The notes: generated by a model from the sequence alone, not told the origin. A stretch of 64,000 nucleotides of DNA from Arsenophonus sp031446145 (GCA_031446145.1 CP132903.1:496001-560000), one strand, 5' to 3'; positions 41,183 through 51,462 are shown, counted from the stretch's first letter. Translations and numbers: made by a program.

Positions 41183-41752
41183 TCACATACCTTCCCAACG
41201 AGTAAATAAAGTATTTGATAAATTTATGCCATATTGATCTAATATACGATTGACAGTTTGGTCTATTATATCTTGTACTGTTTTTGGTTTATGATAAAAT
41301 GCAGGCATTGGTGGAAACAGTATTGCGCCGATTTTCGATACATTGATCATTAATTTAAGATGTATTAAATGTAAAGGTGTTTCTCTAATACCTAATATTA
41401 ATTGACGTTTTTCTTTTAAAACTACATCAGCGGCACGAGTAATTAGTGTATTATTATAACTGTTGGCAATAGAAGATAAAGTTTTTATCGAACATGGCAT
41501 AATAATCATGCCAGAGGTGATAAATGAACCTGAAGAGATTGGTGCTGCAATATCTCTATTATCATATATAATATCTGCCATTGCTTGAACATTACGTAAA
41601 CTATAAGTTGTCTCTAACTTTAATGTTTGTTTAGCAGCTGCACTAATAATTAAATGAGTTTCAATATTATCAATAGAAGATAAAATATCCAGTAATCGAA
41701 TGCCGTAAATAATACCGCTGGCGCCTGTAAATCCAATAATTATTTTTTTCAT
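41183..41752 (-). CDS. ubiX: Flavin prenyltransferase UbiX
   Basis: Prenylates FMN to make the cofactor of the decarboxylase UbiD in ubiquinone synthesis. It is 189 residues, as in E. coli. The FMN-binding start GFTGASGIIYGIRLL, SSGSFITSGMIIMPCSIKTL near residue 80, and RETPLHLIHL near 125 are intact, and the C-terminus DQYGINL also fits. In E. coli it follows purF in cvpA-purF-ubiX; here purF is missing and 688 bases separate it from cvpA. It suggests that ubiquinone is made, using chorismate from AroC. Confidence 0.95.
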   Translation of the reverse strand: MKKIIIGFTGASGIIYGIRLLDILSSIDNIETHLIISAAAKQTLKLETTYSLRNVQAMADIIYDNRDIAAPISSGSFITSGMIIMPCSIKTLSSIANSYNNTLITRAADVVLKEKRQLILGIRETPLHLIHLKLMINVSKIGAILFPPMPAFYHKPKTVQDIIDQTVNRILDQYGINLSNTLFTRWEGM

Positions 41753-42440
41753 AGTTTTTGATTTGGAGCTCTCTAAAAATAGATATAATATTAGTATAAT
41801 TTTCTTTGATTTTGCGGTAGGTAAATAATTTTAGTTAATTTTTTAATAATAACTGCTAATATTTCATAATTTTTTGATTTAAATAAAGACTGATTAAATA
41901 ACTGATATTTTATATCTTATATTGCTAATATTAATCAATAATTTTTGTTTTATCAATATATTTAGAGTAATTGGTTTTTTGGAGCATTGTATTTAAATTA
42001 TTTTAATATAAGTAATATTTAATTTAAAGAATATTTTAGTGTATTAAGTTTAAAATATTAAAGTTAATTTTTTTAAAATATATTTTTGATGATATGGAAT
42101 TTTAAAAAAAACTTATTAGTTTAAATGTTATTTTTAAATTATTACTTATAAATACATATTAAATTATGATTTAAATATTTCACAAATAAATTTTTGCTGT
42201 TTTTTCTTTTAAAGAATAGCATATGTATAATAAATCTTAAATATAATGTTATTAGCAATTAAAATTTTTGATAATTTAAAAATTAATTTTTTTATTAAAA
42301 GTTGCTAAAATTTTTAATTTATGAAATCTTTTATTTAATATTTTTTGAACTTGCCCACTATAAAATTGCCACTTCTTATATATAAAGAAGATACGAGAAA
42401 TTCTCAATGTAATTAAATTTTATCTTTTTTATTTATAAAT
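41753..42440. other. Spacer at the former purF position
   Basis: E. coli purF (about 1.5 kb) lies here. Only 688 bases remain. One minus-strand stretch near 42300-42390 reads KKWQFYSGQVQKIL and might be RKANGLVSDVF, but the match is too weak to call. Confidence 0.3.
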
Positions 42441-42938
42441 TTAATTAAGTAATATTTTTTGTAAAAAAATAGAGTTATTTCTTAAGTAATTGAAAAACCA
42501 TTGAATAATATCACTAAATTGAAAAATTAATTCAGAATTTTTCCATGCTGTATGATTTGGAAAAGGAGTAAAAGTATCTAGAAAAAATAAAATAGCTAAT
42601 ACGATTAGTATACCTCGTAATGTTCCAAAACATACCCCTAAAATACGATCTGTACTACTTAACCCTGTTTTTTTAATTAAGGTATTTATTAGGTAATTTA
42701 CTGTTGCACCAATAATTAACGTTGTAATAAATAAAATTGTGATTGCAATGGCTTTTCTTACAAAAATATCCTGAATAATTTTTAAATAATGAGATAAATT
42801 ATTATGAAATTGACTAGCAATAAAAAAAGCTCCGCCCCATGTTATCAGTGACATAGCTTCTCTTATAAAACCACGAATTAAACTTAAAAGTGCGGAAAAA
42901 AAAATAATAGCAATAATGCAGTAGTCGATCCAAACCAT
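42441..42938 (-). CDS. cvpA: Colicin V production family membrane protein CvpA
   Basis: A four-helix inner-membrane protein of unclear function, linked in E. coli to envelope integrity. It is 165 residues (162 in E. coli). The start MVWIDYCIIAIIFFSALLSL, then IRGFIREAMSLITWGGAFF, and the loop STDRILGVCFGTLRGILIV are family-typical. It is the gene before purF in E. coli; it is kept here although purF is lost, so its job is not tied to purine synthesis. A 155-base gap separates it from dedD upstream. Confidence 0.93.
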   Translation of the reverse strand: MVWIDYCIIAIIFFSALLSLIRGFIREAMSLITWGGAFFIASQFHNNLSHYLKIIQDIFVRKAIAITILFITTLIIGATVNYLINTLIKKTGLSSTDRILGVCFGTLRGILIVLAILFFLDTFTPFPNHTAWKNSELIFQFSDIIQWFFNYLRNNSIFLQKILLN

Positions 42939-43093
42939 AATCTTAATCTCAAAAATAATTTTTAATATGTTAAATCAATCTTTATAAATAATATAATATA
43001 TTATTATATACACTTATAATAATATTTTAATAAATATTCTTAAATATATAAATTCTTATTGGTCATGGTTTTAAGAATTGATAATTATTTTAT

Positions 43094-43702
43094 TTATGGT
43101 TTAAAAATATGTATTTGACCTTCTAATCCTGTTAGATCTTTTAATTTTGATAAATGCATTTGTAATTTTTGTTTGGATAAATTTGGTCCAATAAAAATAT
43201 GTGTTAATTGATTATTATTTTTAAAAGATGATTTAGTATAAACTTGATATCCATATATGCGCAATTTAGTCAGAATTTCTTTTGCTTTTTCTGTATTTTT
43301 TAGTACACCTAATTGAATAATGTAAGCTTTTCCTTGTGGTTTTTGATAAAGGATCGCATGTGGTTTAGTATTATCTTTCGTTGCTAATATATCTTGTTTA
43401 ATTTTGCTATTTTGTTTGTTTTTTTGTGTTTGATAGAAATCAAAATGCTTATTTAATTTTGTAGCAGATGTTTCTTTAGAAATGATTTCTGAAGAAAAAT
43501 TTTCTGATGTTTTTTTTAGTGCACTCTTAATTTCTGTAATGGATTCCATATTATTTATCTTTTGAAGTTGCGGTATTACTGGAATTACAGCAAATTCAGT
43601 TTTATTATATTTATCCCTATTTAACAAGATTGGTGATATCATTATACTTATTATGACAACAAAAATTAATCCTATTAAACGATTCTTAAATTTATTTTTC
43701 AT
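43094..43702 (-). CDS. dedD: Septal-ring SPOR-domain protein DedD
   Basis: A division protein with an N-terminal membrane anchor and a C-terminal SPOR domain that binds denuded septal glycan. It is 202 residues (220 in E. coli). The anchor is near residues 8-26 (LIGLIFVVIISIMISPILL). A low-complexity lysine-rich linker follows. The SPOR domain begins at about 128 with AYIIQLGVLKNTEKAKEI and includes THIFIGPNLSKQKL. Its start overlaps the end of folC by 11 bases, suggesting translational coupling. Confidence 0.92.
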   Translation of the reverse strand: MKNKFKNRLIGLIFVVIISIMISPILLNRDKYNKTEFAVIPVIPQLQKINNMESITEIKSALKKTSENFSSEIISKETSATKLNKHFDFYQTQKNKQNSKIKQDILATKDNTKPHAILYQKPQGKAYIIQLGVLKNTEKAKEILTKLRIYGYQVYTKSSFKNNNQLTHIFIGPNLSKQKLQMHLSKLKDLTGLEGQIHIFKP

Positions 43703-44978
43703 TGTTTTTTAGGTTCCTGTTGTGTAACATCAACACTTCAGATACAGTATGAAATGAACCATATACTATTATTATATCTTTTTTGGTGGCTTTTAACATA
43801 ACTTGTAACCAAGCATTTTTTACTGTATCAAATTTAAATGGAGACTCAACATATTTTGCTAATTGTTCAGCATTAGCGCCACGTAAGACATTTAATGAAG
43901 CTATATACCATTTATCTACTTGTGATATTAAACAAGATAATGTGCCTTTTATATCTTTATCTATTAACATCCCTACAATAGCATAAACTTTAGTATCGTT
44001 CTTTCTTGGTAGTTGAGATATTTTTTTTGCTAAATAATGTGCCGCGTGTGGATTATGCGCAACGTCTAAAACAACATAAGGTTGATGTGAAATCACTTGT
44101 AAACGTCCAGGTAATTTTGCATTAATCAATCCTTTATTGATAGCTTTTAATGATATAGTTTGCGCAATATATTTGCTTTCTTTTATTAAGCAAGAAAGGA
44201 TAGCTAATCCTGTTGCAGCATTTATTAATGGAATGTTTTTTGGTAAAGATAATTTTTGGAAATTATGATTAATAGATGCCCATTGCCATTGATTTTTTTC
44301 TTTTTTAAATTTCCAATCAATTCCATAGCAAAACAATTTAGTGCCTAGTGTATCAGCAACTTTCTTAATAGATTTTGGCATATTTAATTCGCCTATAACT
44401 GCATATTTTCCTTTTCTAAAAATACCTGCTTTTTCATATCCAATTTTTTCACGATCATTGCCAAACCAATTAATATGGTCCATTGCAATATTTGTGATAA
44501 CAGAAACAGTAGAATCAATTATATTAGTTGCGTCAAATAGTCCACCCAAACCAACTTCTAAAATTACAAGATCCAGTTTAGCTTCTTTAAATAATTGCAA
44601 AGCAGCTAAAGTTCCATATTCAAAATAAGTTAATGTTATGTCATCACGTTTGGATTCAATATAAGAAAAAACCCGACAAAATTCCATTTCAGATAAAGTT
44701 TTACCTTGAATTCTAACGCGTTCAGTATAATTTAGAAGATGAGGAGAACTGTAGACACCGATTTTTAGTCCTGTCTCAATTAAAATGGATTCTAATATAT
44801 GACAAGTTGTACCTTTTCCATTTGTTCCTGAAACAGTGACAACTTTAGGTGCAGGATTTAAAAGATTCAAATTATTGGCAACAACATTAATGCGATCAAT
44901 ACCCATGTCAATCATTTTTTTATGTTGATTGCTTAAATAAGTTAACCAAGTATCTAAAGAAGAATGTATATTAGGCAC
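43692..44978 (-). CDS. folC: Dihydrofolate synthase / folylpolyglutamate synthase
   Basis: Adds glutamate to dihydropteroate and to reduced folates. It is 428 residues (422 in E. coli). The Mur-ligase-like ATP loop is VSGTNGKGTTCHILE near residues 48-62. YSSPHLLNYTERVRI, LEVGLGGLFDATN and AMDHINWFGN are typical. The C-terminal domain has VLDVAHNPHAAHYL. It shows folate synthesis with pabA. It lies in accD-folC-dedD as in E. coli, 40 bases after accD, and overlaps dedD. Confidence 0.96.
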   Translation of the reverse strand: MPNIHSSLDTWLTYLSNQHKKMIDMGIDRINVVANNLNLLNPAPKVVTVSGTNGKGTTCHILESILIETGLKIGVYSSPHLLNYTERVRIQGKTLSEMEFCRVFSYIESKRDDITLTYFEYGTLAALQLFKEAKLDLVILEVGLGGLFDATNIIDSTVSVITNIAMDHINWFGNDREKIGYEKAGIFRKGKYAVIGELNMPKSIKKVADTLGTKLFCYGIDWKFKKEKNQWQWASINHNFQKLSLPKNIPLINAATGLAILSCLIKESKYIAQTISLKAINKGLINAKLPGRLQVISHQPYVVLDVAHNPHAAHYLAKKISQLPRKNDTKVYAIVGMLIDKDIKGTLSCLISQVDKWYIASLNVLRGANAEQLAKYVESPFKFDTVKNAWLQVMLKATKKDIIIVYGSFHTVSEVLMLHNRNLKNNEK

Positions 44979-45018
44979 GATAAAATTTTTTATTTTTTAT
45001 TTTTTATTTTAAATCAAA

Positions 45019-45957
45019 TTAGTTATCGATTTTTGCTTTATCACAATATGGTGATTCCAGATCATTAAATATATTAATAATATCCATTTTTTTTGTATTT
45101 TTAATTGTTTTATGGGTTAAAATAGCGATTATTTCAGCTAATTTATCGCGCATTTCAGATCTTCTTACAATCATATCAATTGCTCCTTTTTCAATTAAAA
45201 ATTCACTTCTTTGAAATCCATCTGGTAATTTTTCATGCATGGTTTGTTCAATAACACGAGGTCCGGCAAAACCAATAAGTGCTTTGGGTTCTGCAACATT
45301 AATATCTCCTAACATTCCTAAACTTGCCGATACCCCTCCCATTGTTGGATCAGTTAGCACTGAAATATATGGAAGTTTTTTATCTTTTATTTTTGCTAGT
45401 GCTGCACTGGTTTTTGCCATTTGCATCAGAGATATTAATGCTTCTTGCATTCGAGCGCCTCCACTAGCTGAAAAACAAATTAATGGGCAATTATTTTCTA
45501 ATGCTTTGTTAACAGCACATACAAAGCGAGCACCAACAACTGATGCCATTGAACCCCCCATAAAAGAAAATTCAAAAGCAGCTGCAATGATTAAGATTCC
45601 CTTAAGGGTACCTTGCATTACAATTAACGCATCTTTTTCATGTGTTGCTTTTTGTGCAGCTGATATGCGATCTTTATACTTTCTTGAATCGCGAAATTTT
45701 AAAATATCTTTTGGTTCTAATTCAATACCTAATTCACTTGTGCTATTTTTATCCAGAAAAGATAGAAGACGTTTTCGTGCTGCAATACGCATATGATGAT
45801 CACATTTTGGACATACTAATAAATTGCTTTCTAATTCAGCTCGATAAAGTACTTGGTTACAATTATCACATTTTGTCCATATTCCTTCAGGAATATTTGC
45901 CTTACGTGTTTGACTGGTAATATTAGTTTTATTAAGAATTTTTTCAATCCAGCTCAT
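45019..45957 (-). CDS. accD: Acetyl-CoA carboxylase beta carboxyltransferase AccD
   Basis: With AccA it moves the carboxyl group from biotin to acetyl-CoA, the first step of fatty acid synthesis. It is 312 residues (304 in E. coli). The N-terminal zinc ribbon has CDNC and CPKC, within residues 31-56. The crotonase-like core shows MGGSMASVVGARFV, SASGGARMQEALISLMQMAK and SVLTDPTMGGVSAS. An AAGGTTG site lies before the ATG. The C-terminal tail is divergent. It heads accD-folC-dedD-cvpA; dedA upstream is lost. Confidence 0.97.
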   Translation of the reverse strand: MSWIEKILNKTNITSQTRKANIPEGIWTKCDNCNQVLYRAELESNLLVCPKCDHHMRIAARKRLLSFLDKNSTSELGIELEPKDILKFRDSRKYKDRISAAQKATHEKDALIVMQGTLKGILIIAAAFEFSFMGGSMASVVGARFVCAVNKALENNCPLICFSASGGARMQEALISLMQMAKTSAALAKIKDKKLPYISVLTDPTMGGVSASLGMLGDINVAEPKALIGFAGPRVIEQTMHEKLPDGFQRSEFLIEKGAIDMIVRRSEMRDKLAEIIAILTHKTIKNTKKMDIINIFNDLESPYCDKAKIDN

Positions 45958-46524
45958 AAATCAACCTTTTGATTTAATTTTTTTTATAAAACTTATAATA
46001 ATATTAGTAATTATAATTATATGTGAAATATATAGAGTTATATTTAAATGAATCATTACTTTTTTTATTATGTATTTTTATAAATGTACTATTATAGTAA
46101 TGTATTTTTAGTATTCTTTAAAAATAATGTTATAATAACTATTATAAATATAATATACGTTATTATTGTTAATAATTTTATTAACTTTGTATTTTAGATA
46201 TTTTAAATAGAATAATTTTATGTATTATAACATATTTATTTCTAATAAAAATAATTAAAAAAGAACATAAAATACTAAATAGAAAAAAATTATTATAAAT
46301 AAAAATATAAAATTTTTTATTAAAAATTAATTAAGATATATTTTGATAAATGTAAAATAATTTGATTATTTTATAAATTTATTAAATAATTTAAAATTAA
46401 AAATATGCTTTCTTCTATAAGAAGAAGATATTTTAAAAAAAATATTTAAAATTTTCAAAGAATTAAAATAAATGTATAATTATGCAATGTTATAATAAAA
46501 ATATATCATATATTAATAATTAAT
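45958..46524. other. Spacer at the former dedA position
   Basis: E. coli dedA (about 660 bases) lies between truA and accD. Here 595 bases separate them, but I could not recognise dedA sequence. The accD promoter or a read-through leader must lie in it. Confidence 0.4.
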
Positions 46525-46548
46525 TATAATTTTTATATAAAAATTATA
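46525..46548 (-). terminator. 24-base palindrome right after truA
   Basis: Bases 46525-46536 are the exact reverse complement of 46537-46548, all A or T, beginning four bases beyond the truA stop. It could form a hairpin at the end of the truA message. T-rich sequence follows only in part. Confidence 0.45.
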
Positions 46549-46552
46549 CTGA

Positions 46553-47347
46553 TCAATTTAGTATAAAAAAAGGTTCTATTATTTTTTTTGGTAATTGATA
46601 TTTTAATGGATAATCAACGTAAACTAAATAAAGTCCTTCCGCTTTTGCAGTTGCTGCCGCTCTTTTTCTATCCTTTAACTTTAAAAGTTCTGTTATCCAA
46701 GTAATATCTTTTTTACCACAACCTATCTCAATTAAGCTACCAACAATATTGCGCACCATACGATGAAGAAAAGCATTAGCTGTAATATCAACTATAATAT
46801 AGTTATGGTATCGATGAACTTGAATGTTTGTGATTTTACGGAAAGGAGATTTAGATTGACATTCTATACATCTAAATGAAGAAAAATTTTTTTCACCAAT
46901 TAATGCTTGAGCAGCAGTATGCATTTTTTTTGCATTTAATGGTGTGTGATAATGTGTAACTCCATTTGCTAATATTGCTGGTCGACATGTATCATTGAAA
47001 ATAATATAACGATATCGACGAGCTGTAGCACTAAATCTAGCATGAAAATCTGAGGTAACAATTTTAGCCCACCGTATTGTGATATCAGGTGGTAAATAGC
47101 TGTTAACTCCTATAGTCCATGCAGAGTTTGTTCGCACAGCGGACGTTTCAATATGTATAACTTGACCTGTAGCATGTACGCCAGCATCGGTGCGTCCAGC
47201 ACAATAAGCTTTAATACACTGATTAGCAATTTTTGTTAGTGCGAACTCCAAGCATTCCTGTATAGTTTCCTTATTTTTTTGACGCTGCCAACCATAATAA
47301 TGACGTCCATTATATTCAATACCTAGTGCAATTTTTGTTTTTAGCAA
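46553..47347 (-). CDS. truA: tRNA pseudouridine synthase TruA
   Basis: Makes pseudouridine at positions 38-40 of the tRNA anticodon stem. It is 264 residues (270 in E. coli). The catalytic aspartate is in CAGRTDAGVHATGQVIH near residue 52; GYNGR-like EYNGRHYYGWQRQ lies at the start and FLHRMVRNIVGSLIEIG near 195. The start is TTG at 47347, supported by a GGAGA site about nine bases upstream and by the fit of KIALGIEYNG with E. coli. usg upstream and dedA downstream are missing. Confidence 0.95.
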   Translation of the reverse strand: MLKTKIALGIEYNGRHYYGWQRQKNKETIQECLEFALTKIANQCIKAYCAGRTDAGVHATGQVIHIETSAVRTNSAWTIGVNSYLPPDITIRWAKIVTSDFHARFSATARRYRYIIFNDTCRPAILANGVTHYHTPLNAKKMHTAAQALIGEKNFSSFRCIECQSKSPFRKITNIQVHRYHNYIIVDITANAFLHRMVRNIVGSLIEIGCGKKDITWITELLKLKDRKRAAATAKAEGLYLVYVDYPLKYQLPKKIIEPFFILN

Positions 47348-47726
47348 ATAGCAATTTCTCCAATATATTAATATTTTTATGAATTTTTGTAGTTTTTTAA
47401 TAAAAGCTAAACTAATATTTAGTTAAATATTGTAAATGATTAATTTTGAATTATTATTGTTTATTTTTTAATGTGTATAATTCTTTATATTTTAAAATAA
47501 ATAATAAATTATTTATTTTAAAATATGAAAAATTAAATATATAATGTTTTAGCATTTATATGCTTATCAATATTGACAATCATATATATTAATTTACCCA
47601 ATAAAAATATTATTTTTTAAATTTAATTAATAATTTAATCAAAAATAAAAATTATAAAAATAAGTAAGTATAAAATATTTTTTTAGCAAATATAATAGCG
47701 TTTTTATCAGAATATTAAAAACTTTT
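47348..47726. other. Spacer at the former usg position
   Basis: 379 bases between pdxB and truA, where E. coli has usg (about 1 kb). No usg remnant recognised. Confidence 0.4.
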
Positions 47727-48863
47727 TTATAAAAGTAATTTTGTAGTAAATCCTAACATTTTTAATGTATCAGCTGTATATTTATTATCGCAATTAACAG
47801 TAAGAGATGACCATTCTCGTCGGTTCGGATAATATTTGCGTAAATTATCGAATGCACCATTAATATGTGCATTTTTTTTTAAACAGGAATCATCACGACG
47901 TACATCATATATTAAATGTATTAAGCGTTTTAGATTTTCTTGTGTTAATTTTCCATTAAAGTTAATTTGATGAAAATCTGGAATAGGTAATAAATCATTT
48001 AATTGGATGCAATATGCTTTTTTTCCTAAAAATTTACTAAATTCATTAAATATGTGCAGTGTTCCCCGTATTTTTCCTTCAAGAGAATAACCGGCAATAT
48101 GTGGAGTGGCAATGTTAGTATAAGTTAACAAAGGTAGTAATAAAAAAGGTTCATTTTCCCAAACATCTAATATAATGTATATTTTTTTTCCATTTTTTAA
48201 TGTATTAAACAATATTTGATTATTAAACACTGATCCACGACTGGTATTAATTAAAATACGACCTTTTGGTATAGAATCTAGTAATTCTTCATTTAATAAA
48301 TGATATGATGAATATTGTTCTGATTTATTTAAATCAGGATGAAAAGTTAATATTTCAGCTTCGTTAATTATTTTTTCTAATGAACAAAACCGTTTATTAT
48401 TTTTAGTTATATTCGCAAGAGGAGGATCATAAAGCAATGTATTTACCCCCCATGTTGTTAAATATTTATTAAGAAGATTTCCAATGTTCCCTACTCCAAT
48501 AATGCCTACTGTTTTTTCTCTTAAGTCAAAGCAATGATCTTGAGCCATCACCAATAAAGCAGAAAAAACATATTCAACAACAGAAATAGCATTGCAACCA
48601 GCAGCAGCAATAAAAGTTATCCCTGCCTTTTTTAACCATTGTTTATCAATATGTTCAAATCCAGCTGTTGCAGTTCCAACAAATTTTACGTTAGTATCTT
48701 CTAATAATTTTTGATTAACTTGAGTAACAGAACGTACTATTAAAGCATCAAAATTTTTTAGTATAGATTGAGAAATTAAACGACCTGAAATTGTTTTAAC
48801 TTCACCGATTTTTTTGAATAATTGTTTTGCGTAAGTTATATTTTCATCAATCAGAATTTTCAT
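47727..48863 (-). CDS. pdxB: Erythronate-4-phosphate dehydrogenase PdxB
   Basis: Second step of the deoxyxylulose-5-phosphate-dependent route to pyridoxal phosphate (vitamin B6). It is 378 residues, as in E. coli. The NAD-binding motif is VGIIGVGNIGNLLNKYL near residue 120. The catalytic triad region shows NTSRGSVFNNQIL, DVWENEP and ATPHIAGYSLEGK. The start is MKILIDENITYAKQLF, matching the family. Its presence suggests de novo B6 synthesis, a vitamin that symbionts of blood feeders often supply. The rest of the pathway is outside the window. Confidence 0.96.
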   Translation of the reverse strand: MKILIDENITYAKQLFKKIGEVKTISGRLISQSILKNFDALIVRSVTQVNQKLLEDTNVKFVGTATAGFEHIDKQWLKKAGITFIAAAGCNAISVVEYVFSALLVMAQDHCFDLREKTVGIIGVGNIGNLLNKYLTTWGVNTLLYDPPLANITKNNKRFCSLEKIINEAEILTFHPDLNKSEQYSSYHLLNEELLDSIPKGRILINTSRGSVFNNQILFNTLKNGKKIYIILDVWENEPFLLLPLLTYTNIATPHIAGYSLEGKIRGTLHIFNEFSKFLGKKAYCIQLNDLLPIPDFHQINFNGKLTQENLKRLIHLIYDVRRDDSCLKKNAHINGAFDNLRKYYPNRREWSSLTVNCDNKYTADTLKMLGFTTKLLL

Positions 48864-49329
48864 GTATTTATTTATCCATTTATATTTGTAATGATTAAGC
48901 CATTTTTGTTATTTCATATATATATTAAATGTTATGTTTAAAACTTATTCAAAATAATTGATATTTTATTTTTAGTTAACTGTTGGCATCAAATATTTTT
49001 AAAATATCTTGATGATGGTATATTAAATATATTTAATTAAAATACATTTTTCGCGAATATGAATTTATGGATTTATATTTTTTTTGAGAGGTTATATTGT
49101 ATTTTTTGATAATTTTATGTTGATTATATTATAATACATAATCCATCAAGATTTTATAAAAGTATTTCTAGAAGATAGTTTTTAACTATAAATTCAATTT
49201 TAAAACAATGTTAAAATTTTTATTAATATATAACAATTAAAATTATAATTTTTTATGAAATATCATGAAATATTTCTAAAAAAACTATCAATATTTTTTA
49301 ATTTTAAAATAACTAGAAAATAAAAAATT
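48864..49329. other. Spacer between pta and pdxB
   Basis: 466 AT-rich bases with no recognised gene or clear hairpin; it should contain the pdxB promoter. Confidence 0.45.
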
Positions 49330-51462
49330 TTAATTTTGTGATGCTTGAATTGCAGTTAGCGCAATAGTATAAACTATATCATCTACTAATGCACCTCTAG
49401 ATAAATCATTTACTGGTTTGCGCATGCCCTGTAACATTGGTCCAATAGATACTAAATTTGCTGAACGTTGAACTGCTTTATAGGTTGTATTACCAGTATT
49501 AAGATCAGGAAAAATAAAGACTGTTGCTTGACCTGCTACAGGTGAATTTGGTGCCTTTGATTTAGCAACATCTGCCATAATAGCAGCATCATATTGTAGT
49601 GGACCATCAATTAGTAAATTAGGATGTTTTCTTTGAACTAAGCGTGTAGCTTTTCGAACTTTTTCTACGTCACTACCACTGCTAGAATTACCAGTAGAAT
49701 AGGAAATCATCGCAATTCGTGGTTCAATACCAAATGCTTGAGCAGAATAAGCAGATTGTATTGCTATTTCAGATAATTGTTCAGCTGTAGGATCTGGGTT
49801 GATAGCACAGTCACCATACACTAAGACCTGTTCAGGTAATAACATAAAAAATATAGAAGAAACAAGTGTATTACCTGGAGAAGTTTTGATTAATTGTAAT
49901 GCTGGACGAATAGTATTAGCTGTAGTGTGAATAGCACCGGATACTAAACCATCAACTTCATTGTTTTCTAGCATCATTGTACCTAAAACTACATTATCTT
50001 CTAATTGTGTACGTGCAATAATTTCAGTTATTCCTTTATGTTTTCGTAGTTCCACTAAACGTTTAATATAATTTTTTCGTACTGCTTTAGGGATTACAAT
50101 TTCAATATCTGATTTTAATTCGATACCTTGGGTTGCGGCAACTTTTTTAATTTCATCTGGGTCGCCAAGTAAAATACATGTAGCAATGCCTCTTTCAGCA
50201 CATATAGCAGCAGCTTTTACAGTACGTTGCTCATTACCTTCCGGTAATACAATACGTTTATTGGCTTTTCGAGCTAATTCTGTTAATTGATAGCGGAACG
50301 CAGGAGGGGAGAGACGTTTAGGACGATTAGAATTAGCAGTTAATGAGTTAATCCATCTTTGATCGATATACAAAGCAATATAGTTTTGTATTTTTTCAAT
50401 TCTTTCATGATCATCAGCGTATACTTCTAAGCTAAAGTTCTGTAAACTTAATGAAGTATTCCAAGTATTCATGCTGACCATTAATACAGGTAATCCAGTT
50501 TGAAAGGCAGGATAACATAATTTTTTTATAGATTTATCAATTATATAACCTCCAGTTAATAATAATGCACCAATTTCTATACCGTTCATAACGGTTAAGC
50601 AAGCAGATATGATTATATCATGGCGATCAGAAGATATTACTAGTAATGAACCTGGACGAAATAAATGAATCATATTAGATATGCCATTAGCACAAAAAAT
50701 AATTGATTTTATTCTTCTTTTTTTTAGTTCTCCTTCATTTATAATAGTAGCATTGATGTGATTCGCAATATCAATACCACGTGTAGCTATCAAATCTAAA
50801 TTCCAAGGAATGCAACCTAATATTGGTAATGGGCTATTTCTTTTAAAATGATTTGTATCTATTTTTTCTGTTTTTTTTAGATTAGATCCTTCAAATATTT
50901 CTGATAAATCAGTTCGTGTGTAACCATTTTCGTCAATAGGTGCATTAAATTTGTTAATAATAACTCCAGTAATATTTTTGTTTTGTAAACCACCAAATTC
51001 TGAGCAGGCTAATTCAATATGTTCTTTCAATTGTTTTGATGTGTGATGATTAAGTACTGTTACAAAAACGATATCAGTTTCAAGTGTTTTAGCAATATCA
51101 TAATTTAAAGATTGAGCAAAAGGGTGTTGTCTAGTTGGCATTAAACCTTCAATTAGAATTACTTCAGCAAGTTTGGTATTTTTATGATAACGAGCGACAA
51201 TTTCTTCCATTAGAATATTTTTTTGATCATTAGCTAACAATGATTCTACATTACTCATTTTTAAAGGATTATTGATTTTTTTGCTAGAATGTGTGCGTAA
51301 AATTTCAATATTTTGATCTTTATTTTTGAGGTATTGTTGTGCAATAGGTTGGAAAACGCTTACATTTACTCCTTTTTGTTCCATTGCTCGAATAAGTCCT
51401 AAACTAATGCTAGTTAAACCAACATTAATATCAGTTGGTATTAAAATTATTGTACGAGACAC
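49330..51462 (-). CDS. pta: Phosphate acetyltransferase Pta
   Basis: Interconverts acetyl-CoA and acetyl phosphate. It is 710 residues (714 in E. coli). The three parts are present: an N-terminal BioD-like P-loop domain (residues 1-200, IPTDINVGLTSISLGLIRAM), a DRTGG domain near 230-350, and the catalytic domain from about 390, with RIVLPEGNEQRTVKAAA and SYSTGNSSSGSDVEKVR. The start is GTG at 51462 with AGAGGT upstream. The gene follows ackA after 78 bases, so ackA-pta is an operon. It allows acetate overflow with ATP gain. Confidence 0.97.
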   Translation of the reverse strand: MSRTIILIPTDINVGLTSISLGLIRAMEQKGVNVSVFQPIAQQYLKNKDQNIEILRTHSSKKINNPLKMSNVESLLANDQKNILMEEIVARYHKNTKLAEVILIEGLMPTRQHPFAQSLNYDIAKTLETDIVFVTVLNHHTSKQLKEHIELACSEFGGLQNKNITGVIINKFNAPIDENGYTRTDLSEIFEGSNLKKTEKIDTNHFKRNSPLPILGCIPWNLDLIATRGIDIANHINATIINEGELKKRRIKSIIFCANGISNMIHLFRPGSLLVISSDRHDIIISACLTVMNGIEIGALLLTGGYIIDKSIKKLCYPAFQTGLPVLMVSMNTWNTSLSLQNFSLEVYADDHERIEKIQNYIALYIDQRWINSLTANSNRPKRLSPPAFRYQLTELARKANKRIVLPEGNEQRTVKAAAICAERGIATCILLGDPDEIKKVAATQGIELKSDIEIVIPKAVRKNYIKRLVELRKHKGITEIIARTQLEDNVVLGTMMLENNEVDGLVSGAIHTTANTIRPALQLIKTSPGNTLVSSIFFMLLPEQVLVYGDCAINPDPTAEQLSEIAIQSAYSAQAFGIEPRIAMISYSTGNSSSGSDVEKVRKATRLVQRKHPNLLIDGPLQYDAAIMADVAKSKAPNSPVAGQATVFIFPDLNTGNTTYKAVQRSANLVSIGPMLQGMRKPVNDLSRGALVDDIVYTIALTAIQASQN

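Noticed and set aside
41753..42440. purF remnant
   Set aside because: Only one short loose resemblance (SGQVQKIL to GLVSDVF); not better than chance in this composition.
44341..44628. 95-codon plus-strand frame opposite folC
   Set aside because: Antisense shadow of a conserved gene.
45239..45796. 185-codon plus-strand open frame opposite accD
   Set aside because: It lies wholly inside accD on the other strand and its length follows from the accD codon pattern; no independent features.
45958..46524. dedA remnant
   Set aside because: Synteny predicts it, but no block of DedA sequence could be read in any frame.
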